Origin: Actinomyces glycerinitolerans
Lineage (GTDB): Bacteria > Actinomycetota > Actinomycetes > Actinomycetales > Actinomycetaceae
Assembly (NCBI RefSeq): GCF_900098745.1
Contig: NZ_FQTT01000010.1
Location: 326,567-390,566, forward strand
Direction of reading: 5' to 3'
DNA length: 64,000 nucleotides
The notes beneath the pieces are model-generated. The model did not search any database. It saw nothing but the letters and a program-made list of their open reading frames with translations, and had not been told where the DNA came from. The position numbers were made by a program, and so were the translations under genes. Below are positions 42,831 to 52,442 of this stretch, piece by piece; within the stretch, counting starts at the first letter, position 1; every line of letters begins with the position of its first letter.

Positions 42831-43432
42831 GGCCCACCGCTTGGCACCGAAGCGTCCGGAATGTACCTGTTAGGACCCGGGTCCGCTGTACGCGATGCCA
42901 CCCCATCCAGCACCTGTGGCGCGTACTTAATCACCAACTCCTCCAACGCCGCCACCGTCGACTCATCAGCATCCTCTGCAATCACCGTGTACATGGCAAA
43001 CCCGGCACGACCCTCCAACCAATAAGCATACGCGTTAGGGTCCTCAGTCCCTCCACCAGACATGTGAGAAAAGACACGTGCGTCGGTTCCTGGAATCTCA
43101 CGCCCATCACCTCCAGTAATCGCCTCCAACGTCGTAAACGCATTATTACCGCCGCGCCCAAACGCAGTCCAAGAATCTTCCGCAGCATACACCGTCAACA
43201 AGGCCCGCTCGCCACGGATATCGCAATTCAGCAATCCATGTGCTCTCTCTTTAACATCCTCCACGCGACCCACAATAGGATCTACATCCTCCTCGGAAAA
43301 TAAACCACAGTAGGGCCCTGCGACCGAATCATGGGAGCACGCACCAGCGCAGCACGCCGAGATCGCCAACACCGCGGCCAGTACAAGGCGCATGCCATGC
43401 TGCGAACAGCGCGAGCTATATTCATACATCAC
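42764..43432 (-). CDS. Lipoprotein paralogue 1 of the DUF6571 operon
   Basis: 222 residues, starting inside the end of the DUF6571 gene (11-nt overlap). Its signal peptide (GMRLVLAAVLAISACCAGAC) differs from the other copies, but the mature part is homologous: DSVAGPYCGLFSEEDVDPIV, GERALLTVYAAEDSWTAFGR, EELVIKYAPQVLDGV. The last ~130 residues are close to identical to paralogue 3, pointing to exchange between copies. Confidence 0.7.
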   Translation of the reverse strand: MMYEYSSRCSQHGMRLVLAAVLAISACCAGACSHDSVAGPYCGLFSEEDVDPIVGRVEDVKERAHGLLNCDIRGERALLTVYAAEDSWTAFGRGGNNAFTTLEAITGGDGREIPGTDARVFSHMSGGGTEDPNAYAYWLEGRAGFAMYTVIAEDADESTVAALEELVIKYAPQVLDGVASRTADPGPNRYIPDASVPSGGPSADGTAASSAAEPTSAGSPGQ

Positions 43433-45533
43433 TCCAGCCCTTTCTCACGGCCATTCGCGAACCCTTCTGTAGACTCTCGAGCCTCGCTCGAACCCCCCCC
43501 CTAAGGTCGGGGTCTGTAATCCAGCTATTGAACTTCGCGATGTTTTCAGGACTAGAAAGCAGCTCCTCTTCGTCAATATGAGAGCCGTCTTGATTATCAT
43601 AATCCATCCAGGCATAACCGTATGGCTTCCCATCGGGATTCACATATGCGCCGGCCGGCAAATACCCCCGCTCATCGAGCTTCGCATACGTTTCAACTAA
43701 TAGCCGAACCTTAACGGCACTCTGCATGTCCTTCGCATCTTCTTTGGCCTGTTCAGAATTGGATGGTAAGGCGTCGCCGGCAGCGTCGAGCATGTAGGAC
43801 TCGGCGATGCTTAGCGCTTGACTAGCCACAGCGGACTGTGGCCCCGGGATGAAGCTCAGCCCTTTGCCAAAGGCACTGAGGATCATTTGGTTGGTCGCGT
43901 CTTTTTCGGCCGCCTCGTCGCCGCGCCCCTTCTCCGCCGCACCTTGAATGTATCCAAGCAAACAGCCATCGTCGTAACGCGTTTGGGAAACCTGATCGTA
44001 CGCGTCCTGGTAGGTCGCGTCCGCAGGCAACTCATCCAGCGAGCTATCCAGGCGTTGCGACGCAAACCTACCCGCCGCATCGGAGACAGTTAGCAGCGCA
44101 ACATCATCCTTAAGCGTCTCCTGCATCAATAGTCTGATTTCACCCCAGTGGGCTTCCTCCCATCTAGCCGGTTGACCTTCAACGAATAGCGTTGGCGGAT
44201 CTGAGTTATCACGTTCACTCGCAGCCTCGTCGATCTCCTGCATGGAGTTAGCCAGCACCACGGCCGCGTTCTGCCTCGAAGCGTCCGTCCACAGGCCGTC
44301 CTTACGCCCGGCCATGTCGACCACCGCCTGCTCCGTGATCCACGCAGCACGCTCATCCTCCGTCCCCGTCGTCAACCGCCGATGCTCCGAAGCACCCGCA
44401 AACGCAGCGCTCAGCGCCTCAAAACCGCTCGAGTCCCACTCACGTCCCTTAAGCCACTCCCAAGTAGTCCCGTCAACCTCCACCGTCTGCTCGGTGGCGC
44501 GATAATCAACCGGCGGCGCCAGGAAATCCAATGCCGCATCGGGCTGACGCCCCATCGCAGTCAGAATCCCGGCCATGGGATCCCAATCACCCACAGAGCC
44601 TTCCGGGGGCGACGCTTTCATCCGTTGCGACTGCCACGCCGGGTTCCCTTCGCAAGTCTTCTCATGCGCCTCCACAGCATGCCCGAGGTCCTGCAGGAAG
44701 TACTTGTTGAACACCCCACCGGCCTGCGCGGCCTCGCCATCGAGCTCGACCGTGTTCGCTGCGGTTCGGTTCGCTCCTTCCAGCAGCAGGTTGAAGCCGA
44801 GAGGCATGTAGTAGGGCTGATCTTCGTCCGTGACGAGTTCCGCCAGCTCCTCCGCATACTCCGAACGGTGCTGCGGAGTCCAGGCCGACGAGCTCGTGGC
44901 GGTGCCGAAGCAGATCGACAGCGTCGCCTGAGCGGACAACCACGCATCGTTGGTCCGTTCCCAGCGTGTGCCTTTGTCACTGTCGGGGTCGTTCGGATCA
45001 TAGTCGGGAAGATTTTCAAGCTGATACTGCCGATCCTTATCAATCATGTACGCCAGATTGGCCATGCCCTCGGGACCCATGGCGTCGGCGAAGGCGGCGG
45101 CATATACCTCGTCGTTCTGATGATCTGCCACAGACCCATTCATCAGGTCCAGCAACTCATCGGGATCGGCGTTCTTCGCCTTCTCCGCGTCGATCTCCGC
45201 CTGGACCACTGAGCTGAGATCCTTCGACGAATTGATCGTCACTGTGTCCGGCAGATTATATGTGATGACGCCGTCCGCATTCATGCTCGCAATTCCGGAC
45301 TCATTCAGTCGCACGATCTCATCCTTACAGGACTCAATCTCGTCTGCCCTGAGGTTCAGGTTTTCAATAGCAGTCGACGCGTCCGAACTGAAGTTGCTGT
45401 CGGAGAGGGAGACTTCAGCACTGTTAAACTGGAAATTGATGGAAGTCCTGGCACCCTCGGCGTCAGTGGCAACCTCACGGATTTGAGCGATAGCTGTTTC
45501 TAATTTCTCGGCGTTGAGGGATACCTTCGTCAT
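43422..45533 (-). CDS. DUF6571-family protein
   Basis: 703 residues. No signal peptide. The first ~115 residues (MTKVSLNAEKLETAIAQIRE, ADEIESCKDEIVRLNESG) are helical and resemble the N-terminal substrate-like domains of ESX/type VII-exported proteins, though without a clear WxG. Residues ~117-690 form the DUF6571 region shared with 38954-41428, including SVADHQNDEVYAAAFADAMG, NLLLEGANRTAAN and GRGDEAAEKDATNQMI. Known only as an actinobacterial family of unknown function. Followed directly by lipoprotein genes; a secreted effector with lipoprotein partners is one reading. Confidence 0.75.
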   Translation of the reverse strand: MTKVSLNAEKLETAIAQIREVATDAEGARTSINFQFNSAEVSLSDSNFSSDASTAIENLNLRADEIESCKDEIVRLNESGIASMNADGVITYNLPDTVTINSSKDLSSVVQAEIDAEKAKNADPDELLDLMNGSVADHQNDEVYAAAFADAMGPEGMANLAYMIDKDRQYQLENLPDYDPNDPDSDKGTRWERTNDAWLSAQATLSICFGTATSSSAWTPQHRSEYAEELAELVTDEDQPYYMPLGFNLLLEGANRTAANTVELDGEAAQAGGVFNKYFLQDLGHAVEAHEKTCEGNPAWQSQRMKASPPEGSVGDWDPMAGILTAMGRQPDAALDFLAPPVDYRATEQTVEVDGTTWEWLKGREWDSSGFEALSAAFAGASEHRRLTTGTEDERAAWITEQAVVDMAGRKDGLWTDASRQNAAVVLANSMQEIDEAASERDNSDPPTLFVEGQPARWEEAHWGEIRLLMQETLKDDVALLTVSDAAGRFASQRLDSSLDELPADATYQDAYDQVSQTRYDDGCLLGYIQGAAEKGRGDEAAEKDATNQMILSAFGKGLSFIPGPQSAVASQALSIAESYMLDAAGDALPSNSEQAKEDAKDMQSAVKVRLLVETYAKLDERGYLPAGAYVNPDGKPYGYAWMDYDNQDGSHIDEEELLSSPENIAKFNSWITDPDLRGGVRARLESLQKGSRMAVRKGWSDV

Positions 45534-45593
45534 TACTGTTGTTCTCCCGCCTCGGTAGCGTTAGGATGGGGTTGCCAGCATTCCTCGCGGAAC

Positions 45594-45863
45594 TCAGTCA
45601 CTCTCCTCACTGCTTTCCGCATTCGCTATCGCTGTCGCGAGATCGTCGCTGAGGCCGGCGAATACCGCAATCAAGGCATCAATTTCGCCCTTAGTGTATT
45701 CAGACTCTTCATCCGCCAATGGCCCCTCCCAGGTATCGGAGGCATTTACCCAGCCGTACAGCCCCTCCACAATGGTGCACGCGTATGGGTTCACCAGGCC
45801 TATTTCACAGTTTTTGCGGTCGACATATTCCTTCAACTCGGTGAGCTGTTCCTTCTCAGACAT
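45594..45863 (-). CDS. Small acidic protein of unknown function
   Basis: 89 residues from ATG 45863, which has GGAGGAAGAG immediately upstream; a longer reading to 46064 would run into the palindromic repeat. Strongly acidic, with two predicted helices (EKEQLTELKEYVDRKNCEIG; TKGEIDALIAVFAGLSDDLA). It could be a type VII secretion-type small partner or chaperone of the following DUF6571 protein (60-nt gap). No family recognised. Confidence 0.6.
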   Translation of the reverse strand: MSEKEQLTELKEYVDRKNCEIGLVNPYACTIVEGLYGWVNASDTWEGPLADEESEYTKGEIDALIAVFAGLSDDLATAIANAESSEESD

Positions 45864-46051
45864 CTCTTCCTCCAGGGTCCCGCACCGACTCGTGCGTGGC
45901 ATTGCAGCACTGTCACTGTACCGCATCGAACAGGCGACAGCACCTCTGTTATAAGCCCTCTGGCTCGCGCGGCACTCGACCACCTGTACGCAGCGTGTCA
46001 GGATCCCGCCCAGTCGGCCCCTCACCTGCGACGACCGAATGCTCCCTACTA

Positions 46052-46108
46052 CGAGCTTTTGCACCCTGGTGTGCGGTCATTTGCCGTACACCAGGGTGCA
46101 AAAGCTCG
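46052..46108. repeat. 57-bp palindromic repeat, copy 3
   Basis: Arms CGAGCTTTTGCACCCTGGTG onward and CACCAGGGTGCAAAAGCTCG pair over 25 bp with one mismatch. It sits in the 476-bp gap between the DUF6571 operon and ppdK; the rest of the gap (46109-46339) is GC-rich low-complexity DNA with repeated CCGGCCGG-type words and no gene. Confidence 0.9.
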
Positions 46109-46339
46109 GATCAGGAGACAAGGGCTCGCAGCAGACGACGGCCAGTGGGGCGCCCGCCAGGCTCGCCGCCCGACTGGCGCGCCGGCCGGTTACCTTTGCG
46201 CCCCGCCGGGCCACCGGCCGGCCCCAACGGGTTACCGGCCAGGTTGACGCTCCGCCAGGACACTGGCCAGAACCCGCCGTCAGCGCGTTAAGTCGGCATC
46301 ACGCCGGCCTTGATGGCACGCCGGCCTATGCCGTCGACG

Positions 46340-49045
46340 TCACTCGGTCGGTGCCAGCACCGCGGCCCGGCCGGCCTCCAGACGCGCCACGGGCACGCGG
46401 AACGGGGAGCAGGACACGTAGTCCAGGCCGACCCGGTGGAAGAAGGCGATCGAGTCGGGGTCACCACCGTGCTCGCCGCACACGCCCATCTTCATGCCGG
46501 ACTTGGTGGACCGGCCGCCGTCGACGCCCAGCCGCACCATGCCGCCCACGCCGTCGACGTCAATGGACTCGAACGGGGAAGTGCCGAAGATGCCCGCCTC
46601 GATGTAGCGGCCCACGAAGGAGGACTCCACGTCGTCGCGGGAGAAGCCCCAGGTGGTCTGGGTCAGGTCGTTGGTGCCGAAGGAGAAGAAGTCCGCCTCC
46701 TCGGCGATGTGCGCGGCGGTGACGGCCGCGCGCGGCAGCTCGATCATGCAACCGATCGGGAAGTTCAGCTCGTAGCCGGACTCCGCGGACACCTCCGCCA
46801 GCACCGACTCCGCGCGCTCCCGCGCCAGTTGCAGCTCCCGCACCGAGCCGATCAGCGGGATCATCACCTCCGGACGGGGGTCGCCACCGGCCCGCAGGCG
46901 TTCGACGGCGGCCTCGGCGATGGCGCGCACCTGCAGCTCGATAAGGCCGGGCATGGTCAGCAGCAGCCGCACGCCGCGCAGGCCGAGCATCGGGTTGGCC
47001 TCGTGGTTGCGGCGCACCACGTTCAGCAGCTCCTCGTCGGCCGGGTCCAGGGTGCCGCGCTCACGGTCAACCGCTACCTTGACGCTCAGCTGAGTCAGGT
47101 CGGGCAGGAACTCGTGCAGCGGCGGGTCGATCAGGCGCACCGTCATCGGCTTGCCGTCCATCGTCTCCAACATCTGCACGAAGTCGGCCTTCTGCAGCGG
47201 CAGCAGGGCGGCCAGAGCGGCCTCCCGCTCTGCGTCGTCGGCGGCGAGGATGAGGTTCTGCACCAGCTGCTTGCGCTCGCCGAGGAACATGTGCTCGGTG
47301 CGGCACAGTCCCACGCCCTGGGCGCCGCGGTGGATGGCGTGGCGGGCGTCGTCGGGAGTGTCGGCGTTGGCGCGCACCTGCAGGCGACGCACCTGGTCGG
47401 CTCGCCGCATGATGCGGTCCACGCTGGTGATCAGCTCGCGGGTGTCGACGTCGCCGGCGGTGTCGAGTGCTGCCTCCAGGCCGCGGCGCAGGTAGGTCAT
47501 GACCGGCGAGTCGACGACGGCGACCTCGCCCAGGAACACCTCGCCGGTGGCACCGTCGATGGCGATGACGTCGTCGCTGGTCAGCGGGGCCTCCCGCCCG
47601 GCCACGCGCACGGTGCGGGACTCGGCGTCGACGTCGAGGGCCTCCGCGCCGCACACACAGGTCTTGCCCATGCCGCGGGCGACCACGGCCGCATGCGAGG
47701 TCTTCCCGCCGCGGGCGGTGAGCACGCCGACAGCGGCGACCATGCCGGGCAGGTCGTCGGGGTTGGTCTCGCGGCGCACCAGGATGACGGACTCACCGGC
47801 CTCGGCGCGGGCGACGGCCTCGGCGTTGTCGAAGGCGATGTGTCCGACGGCGGCGCCCGGGGAGGCGGGCATGGCGCGGGTGAGCAGGTCGTGGCCGGTG
47901 ACGTCGCCGAACTGCGGGAACATCAGCTGGTTGAGCTGGTCGCCGGTGACGCGGGTGAGCGCCTCGTCCATGGTGATGAGCTTCTCGTCCACCAGCTGCG
48001 TGGCGACACGGAAGGCGGCCGCGGCGGTGCGCTTGCCCACGCGGGTCTGCAGCAGCCAGAGCTTGCCGCGCTCGATGGTGAACTCGATGTCGCACAGGTC
48101 GCGGTAGTGGGTCTCCAGGCGGCGCATGGCGGCGCGCAGCTCGTCGTAGCTGGTCTTGTCCAGGCGCTCCAGGTCGGCCAGTGACAGGGTGTTGCGGATG
48201 CCGGCGACGACGTCCTCGCCCTGGGCGTTGACCAGGTAGTCGCCGTACACGCCGGAGCGGCCGGTGGAGGGGTCGCGGGTGAAGCACACGCCGGTGCCGG
48301 AGGTCTCCCCCATGTTGCCGAACACCATGGTGCACACGTTGACGGCGGTGCCCAGGTCGTGCGGGATCTTCTCGCGGCGCCGGTAGATGTGTGCGCGCTC
48401 TGTGTTCCAGGAGCGGAAGACGGCCTCCGTGGCCATGTCGAGCTGGGCGCGCGGGTCCTGGGGGAAGTCGATGCCGGCGGTCTTGGCGACGATCGCCTTG
48501 TACTCCTCAACGAGCTCCTTGAGGGCCTCCACATCGAGCTCGTAGTCCAGGCTGACGCCGCGGGCGGTCTTCTTGGCGTCCAGGGCGTCGGAGAACAGGT
48601 CACCGTCGATGTCCAGGACGGTCTTGCCGAACATCTGGATCAGGCGGCGGTAGGAGTCCCAGGCGAAGCGCTCATCCCCGGAGGCGGCGGCCAGTCCCTG
48701 GACGGAGGCGTCGTTCAGACCGATGTTCAGGACGGTTTCCATCATGCCGGGCATGGAGAACTTGGCACCGGAGCGCACGGAGACCAACAGCGGGTCCTCG
48801 GCGGCGCCCAGTTGACGGCCGAGTTCCTCCTCGACCTGCCGCAGGGCGGTGGTCACCTGGACGGCGAGTTCATCGGGGACGACGCCGTCGCGCAGGTAGG
48901 CGCGGCAGGCGTCGGTGGTGATGGTGAAGCCGGGTGGCACCGGCAGGCCGAGTCGGGTCATCTCGGCGAGGTTGGCCCCTTTACCGCCCAGGAGGTCCCG
49001 CTGATCCTTGTCGCCCTCGCTGAAGCGGTACACGTACTTGGGCAT
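46340..49045 (-). CDS. ppdK: Pyruvate, phosphate dikinase
   Basis: 901 residues from ATG 49045 (AAAGAGG upstream; an adjacent ATG at 49048 is equally possible). N-terminal ATP-grasp with LLGGKGANLAEMTRLGLPVP, the phosphohistidine domain GGKTSHAAVVARGMGKTCVC with the catalytic His, and a C-terminal PEP/pyruvate barrel (FSFGTNDLTQTTWGFSRDDV; MGVCGEHGGDP). Interconverts pyruvate, ATP and phosphate with PEP, AMP and PPi. Length is typical of PPDK rather than PEP synthase. Stand-alone gene. Confidence 0.95.
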   Translation of the reverse strand: MPKYVYRFSEGDKDQRDLLGGKGANLAEMTRLGLPVPPGFTITTDACRAYLRDGVVPDELAVQVTTALRQVEEELGRQLGAAEDPLLVSVRSGAKFSMPGMMETVLNIGLNDASVQGLAAASGDERFAWDSYRRLIQMFGKTVLDIDGDLFSDALDAKKTARGVSLDYELDVEALKELVEEYKAIVAKTAGIDFPQDPRAQLDMATEAVFRSWNTERAHIYRRREKIPHDLGTAVNVCTMVFGNMGETSGTGVCFTRDPSTGRSGVYGDYLVNAQGEDVVAGIRNTLSLADLERLDKTSYDELRAAMRRLETHYRDLCDIEFTIERGKLWLLQTRVGKRTAAAAFRVATQLVDEKLITMDEALTRVTGDQLNQLMFPQFGDVTGHDLLTRAMPASPGAAVGHIAFDNAEAVARAEAGESVILVRRETNPDDLPGMVAAVGVLTARGGKTSHAAVVARGMGKTCVCGAEALDVDAESRTVRVAGREAPLTSDDVIAIDGATGEVFLGEVAVVDSPVMTYLRRGLEAALDTAGDVDTRELITSVDRIMRRADQVRRLQVRANADTPDDARHAIHRGAQGVGLCRTEHMFLGERKQLVQNLILAADDAEREAALAALLPLQKADFVQMLETMDGKPMTVRLIDPPLHEFLPDLTQLSVKVAVDRERGTLDPADEELLNVVRRNHEANPMLGLRGVRLLLTMPGLIELQVRAIAEAAVERLRAGGDPRPEVMIPLIGSVRELQLARERAESVLAEVSAESGYELNFPIGCMIELPRAAVTAAHIAEEADFFSFGTNDLTQTTWGFSRDDVESSFVGRYIEAGIFGTSPFESIDVDGVGGMVRLGVDGGRSTKSGMKMGVCGEHGGDPDSIAFFHRVGLDYVSCSPFRVPVARLEAGRAAVLAPTE

Positions 49046-49329
49046 CATCGCCTCTTTCTGATTCTGGTGAAATGTGCGCCCGTGCGCGTTGACAGGAGCC
49101 ACTGTAATGTGACTTCAGTCCTAATGCCACTTCCTGGCGTCGTGTCCCCTAAATGCAAATGTTTGTACGAACAAAAGCGTGCGCCTCCGGCCGCGTTGGG
49201 TAGGGTCGACGACGGTGCAGCCCCCACGGTGGCGTCGCACAACTCCAGCCCACAGTGGGCGGGGCAGGACGGCGGCGTGGTCCCGCCATGAGGTTCGCGC
49301 GTTCGTCTGACGGCTCGTGTCATCGCCCG

Positions 49330-49417
49330 ACGGTTCGTGCGTTTGCGTGGTTCGTTATCGGGTGCGGGAGGTCGTTGTCGGGCCAAGTGGGGACCGGCGG
49401 TCCAACGCACGAACCGT
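49330..49417. repeat. Inverted-repeat locus, word GGTTCGTGCG
   Basis: ACGGTTCGTGCGTT (49330-49343) and AACGCACGAACCGT (49404-49417) are perfect 14-bp inverted copies. Further partial copies (GGTTCG at 49292 and 49349) lie nearby. A C/A-rich tract with CGCCACACCCCCAAACGCG follows (to 49510). Fills most of the gap between ppdK and the Pel-like operon. Confidence 0.7.
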
Positions 49418-49533
49418 TGACCCGAGCACGGCAAACTATCCCCCGAGACAGCCGCCACCCGTCAGCACGCCACGTCCCGCCTGTCAACACGCCACACCCC
49501 CAAACGCGTAGCCAGGAAGGGCAGGACAACGGC

Positions 49534-50658
49534 TCATGGGGTCAGGGCGATGACGCCCTCATGGGGACGCAGCCGCAGACGCCGAGGCAGTGGCTCACCG
49601 TCGGGCCGCCCCCGCGGCCCCGGCCGTACCGCGCCCGGGGGCAGGGTGACCGTGCCACCCACCTCCCCATCTAGGACCGCTGCTGCAACGCCACCCTCGA
49701 AACGGCGCCGCCACACCCGGCCCGACCTGTGCACGGGCCCGCGCGGCTGCCCGAGGTCGGCGTCCATCGCCGGGAACCAGGGCGTGCGCGAGTAGTCGTT
49801 GTGGCCGGTGGCCGTATAGGACAGCCGCGGAGCGCCGGCGCCTACGATCCAGAAGAGGGCCAGCCCATACAGCCCCTGCGGCGATCCATCCCACGCCGGC
49901 CCGTGCCCGCCCGACGGCGCACGCAGCAGGGCGAGCCCCGGCCCGTCGAGCTGCTCCAACTGCGCGGCCGCCGTCGTCGCATCGAACATGGCGTCGTCGC
50001 CCCAGCCCAGCCAGCACTCCTCGAAGCCACCACCCCAGGCGGCATGCCGACGCCAGCGGCCGGGCTCGCGCCGCGCCTCGGCGATATTGGGGACCAGCAG
50101 CCGGCCAGCGTCGGCCAGGGCCCGGCCCGCAGTCTCCACCAGTTCGCCCAGCGCCGCCCGCAGGCCCGCGACCTCCGCCGGAGCGTCCGGGTCGGCGGAG
50201 GCTATGGCGGGCAGGCGCAGGTCGTAGTAGTCCTCGAAGACGTCGTTGTCCGCCATGACGCCGTCGAAGGCGGTGCCGTCGAGGGAGGCAACCACCTGCT
50301 CCGTCCAGGCGGCGCGGTAGGCGGGATCCCAGACACGAGTCTGGAAGTGCCCCGGATAGGAATCCCACTCCACCGGCTCGTCCCCGCGCCGAGCAATCCA
50401 GCCGCGGTCACGGGCCTCGGCCCAGCCGATCCCCGAGGCGCACCGCTCCGGCGGCTCAAAGACGCGCACCGAGGACAGACAGCGGTACGCCAGCACGGTC
50501 ATGCCGGGGCGGGCGTCCTTGAGCCTGGCCGCCGTCTCCCGCTCCCAGGGCTGGAGGACAGCGGTCCGGTAGTGGGCGACGGCGAAGTCCACCTCTGCGG
50601 GCGCAATCGGCTCGCCGTAACGCAGCCAGGCGCCAACGCCCGGTCCAGTGCCAGTCAT
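49534..50658 (-). CDS. Putative glycoside hydrolase of the Pel-like cluster
   Basis: 374 residues; overlaps pelF by 4 nt (ATGA). The barrel-like pattern RPGMTVLAYRCLSSVRVFEP, AWTEQVVASLDGTAFDGVMA followed by DNDVFEDYY, and LLVPNIAEARREPGRW fits the GHL15-type putative glycoside hydrolases, with the Asp of FDGVMADND as a likely catalytic or binding residue. No signal peptide is visible, so export or a cytoplasmic role is open. Context suggests trimming or turnover of the polysaccharide made by PelF/PelG, comparable to the hydrolase half of PelA. Confidence 0.65.
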   Translation of the reverse strand: MTGTGPGVGAWLRYGEPIAPAEVDFAVAHYRTAVLQPWERETAARLKDARPGMTVLAYRCLSSVRVFEPPERCASGIGWAEARDRGWIARRGDEPVEWDSYPGHFQTRVWDPAYRAAWTEQVVASLDGTAFDGVMADNDVFEDYYDLRLPAIASADPDAPAEVAGLRAALGELVETAGRALADAGRLLVPNIAEARREPGRWRRHAAWGGGFEECWLGWGDDAMFDATTAAAQLEQLDGPGLALLRAPSGGHGPAWDGSPQGLYGLALFWIVGAGAPRLSYTATGHNDYSRTPWFPAMDADLGQPRGPVHRSGRVWRRRFEGGVAAAVLDGEVGGTVTLPPGAVRPGPRGRPDGEPLPRRLRLRPHEGVIALTP

Positions 50659-52442
50659 TTGTCGGCCGTGTGGCCCTTGAAGACGCGGCCGGCCCAGCGT
50701 CTGCGTCGCCGCGGGGCCCGGTGACGTCCCCGCCTCGGCGACAACGACTGGATTCCGCGGGTCCGCTGCTCACCCACGGCACGGATGCGGTCGGTGCGGC
50801 GACGGCGAACGCCGACTCCACCCTCCAGGAACAGGTCGTGGTAGGCGGCGTTGACCTTAAGCAGATTGAAGGCCGTCTCCGCCCGGGCCCGAGCGGAACG
50901 GCTCATCCGCTCGAACAGGTCGATGTCGCCCGTAACCTGCTGGATCCGGTCGGCCATGAGCGTCGGATCCCCGGGAGGGATGATGAAGCCGCTGGGATCC
51001 AGCACCGTGCCGTCCTGGGCGGTGATGGCATCCAGGACGACGGGACGCAGCGCCCCCACGTCTGTGGACACGGTGGGAATGCCAGCCCCCATGGTCTCCA
51101 GGGACACCATGGGCAGGCCCTCGTTATAGGAGGGAAGTAGGAAGAGATCCCAGTCGCTCAGATGCTCGCGCACATTGATCGTGCCGCGCACCGTGATGAA
51201 GTCTTCCAGCCCCAGTTCCGCGATTCGCGCGGCACAGCGCTCGTAGTACTCGGGAGCGTGCTCGGTGGGACCGCATACATCCAGATGGAAGCGCAGACCG
51301 CGCTCGCGCAGAATGCGCATGGATTCGATGAGGTCGAGCAGCCCCTTGATAGGTACGACCCTGGCGATGTACACCAGCCGCCACCGGTGGGAGTCCGCCC
51401 CGCCGTCGCGCAGGGAGGCGATTGCGGCCTGCCGCTCGGCGTAGGCCGCGTCGAACTCGTCGATGACGATGCCGTTGGGGATGACGCGGATCGAGCCCGA
51501 GTTGAGTCCCAGGGCCCGCGCCTCCGTAACAGCGTCCGGATACAGGTAGGTGGTGGCGTAGGCCTCCGGGTAGCACAGGCGCCCCATCTCGATCCACCAG
51601 GCCATCCACATACGCTCTCGTCCGCCGACGTCGAAGGTCCGATAGTCCTGCGAGGTGACCGGCTTGTCCATGCGCCGTCCGAGCAGGGTATTGATCGTAT
51701 CGCGCACGTAGAGGTTGTGCTCGGTCAGCAGGAATGAGGCGTCGTTCTCCCGGGCGGCATTGGCCGCCAGGAGAGAGGCATAGCCGGTGGTGTGAGCGTG
51801 ATACACGCGCGCACGGGGCATGGTCTCACCTAAAACGGCGTACGCCAGGGAGAAGAATTCGCGCAGGCACCAAAACAGCTCGCTCAGTGACATTCCCAGC
51901 GTGGGCATACGGTCGCGATACGTCTCCATGAATTCAGCGGATCCGAGTAGCGCCCACAGCGGATAGCGGCGCGTCGAGGCCGCCATACCCTCCGCGATCA
52001 GATCCCACACCGGCTTGCCCTCGCCGGCGGCCAGAGCCTGAAGGGCGTCGACGAGCCGGTGCGCCAGCACGAGCCGCTCGCGGTGGTTCATGTGCAGGTC
52101 CGCGGGTCGACTGGAGGTGAATTCCGGGTGGTCGGCCATGGACAGGTACACGACCTTGACCCAACGCACATTGCCCGGCATGCCGTACAGATCGGTGCGC
52201 GGACAGTCATGGTCCCAGGTGATGTGGATGATCCCGAATGAGAGATCGGGGTTGCCGGTGATGATGTCATGCACGACCGCGGACACGCCGCCCTTGAGAT
52301 AGGGGTAGGTCGACTCCATGACGATGGCGACGTCAACCTCGTCATAGCGCCCGTCGGCGGGAACGCCGTCGGGGAGGACCGCAGCCGCCGGATCGACGCC
52401 GTCCGCCCGGCCGGTAACGCGGTCGGTATTGCTGTTCACCAT
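50655..52442 (-). CDS. pelF: PelF-like GT4 glycosyltransferase
   Basis: 595 residues from ATG 52442. VDVAIVMESTYPYLKGGVSA is the PelF hallmark (tYPyv.GGVs.w), followed by FGIIHITWDHD, YHAHTTGYASLLAANAARE, LTEHNLYVRD and the GT-B donor site VVPIKGLLDLIESMRILRER plus SYNEGLPMVSLETMGAGIPT, which holds the E..7..E pair. PelF polymerises the Pel polysaccharide backbone from UDP-sugars in the cytoplasm. A basic C-terminal tail (~45 residues with repeated RRR) is unusual. Overlaps pelG by 7 nt. Confidence 0.88.
   Translation of the reverse strand: MVNSNTDRVTGRADGVDPAAAVLPDGVPADGRYDEVDVAIVMESTYPYLKGGVSAVVHDIITGNPDLSFGIIHITWDHDCPRTDLYGMPGNVRWVKVVYLSMADHPEFTSSRPADLHMNHRERLVLAHRLVDALQALAAGEGKPVWDLIAEGMAASTRRYPLWALLGSAEFMETYRDRMPTLGMSLSELFWCLREFFSLAYAVLGETMPRARVYHAHTTGYASLLAANAARENDASFLLTEHNLYVRDTINTLLGRRMDKPVTSQDYRTFDVGGRERMWMAWWIEMGRLCYPEAYATTYLYPDAVTEARALGLNSGSIRVIPNGIVIDEFDAAYAERQAAIASLRDGGADSHRWRLVYIARVVPIKGLLDLIESMRILRERGLRFHLDVCGPTEHAPEYYERCAARIAELGLEDFITVRGTINVREHLSDWDLFLLPSYNEGLPMVSLETMGAGIPTVSTDVGALRPVVLDAITAQDGTVLDPSGFIIPPGDPTLMADRIQQVTGDIDLFERMSRSARARAETAFNLLKVNAAYHDLFLEGGVGVRRRRTDRIRAVGEQRTRGIQSLSPRRGRHRAPRRRRRWAGRVFKGHTADK

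Noticed and set aside
46109-46339. CCGG-rich low-complexity stretch as a further palindromic element
   Set aside because: The repeated words are short, irregular and typical of GC-rich spacer DNA; no consistent inverted pair was found.
46310-48184. 624-codon plus-strand open frame opposite ppdK
   Set aside because: Antisense shadow with no recognisable domain.
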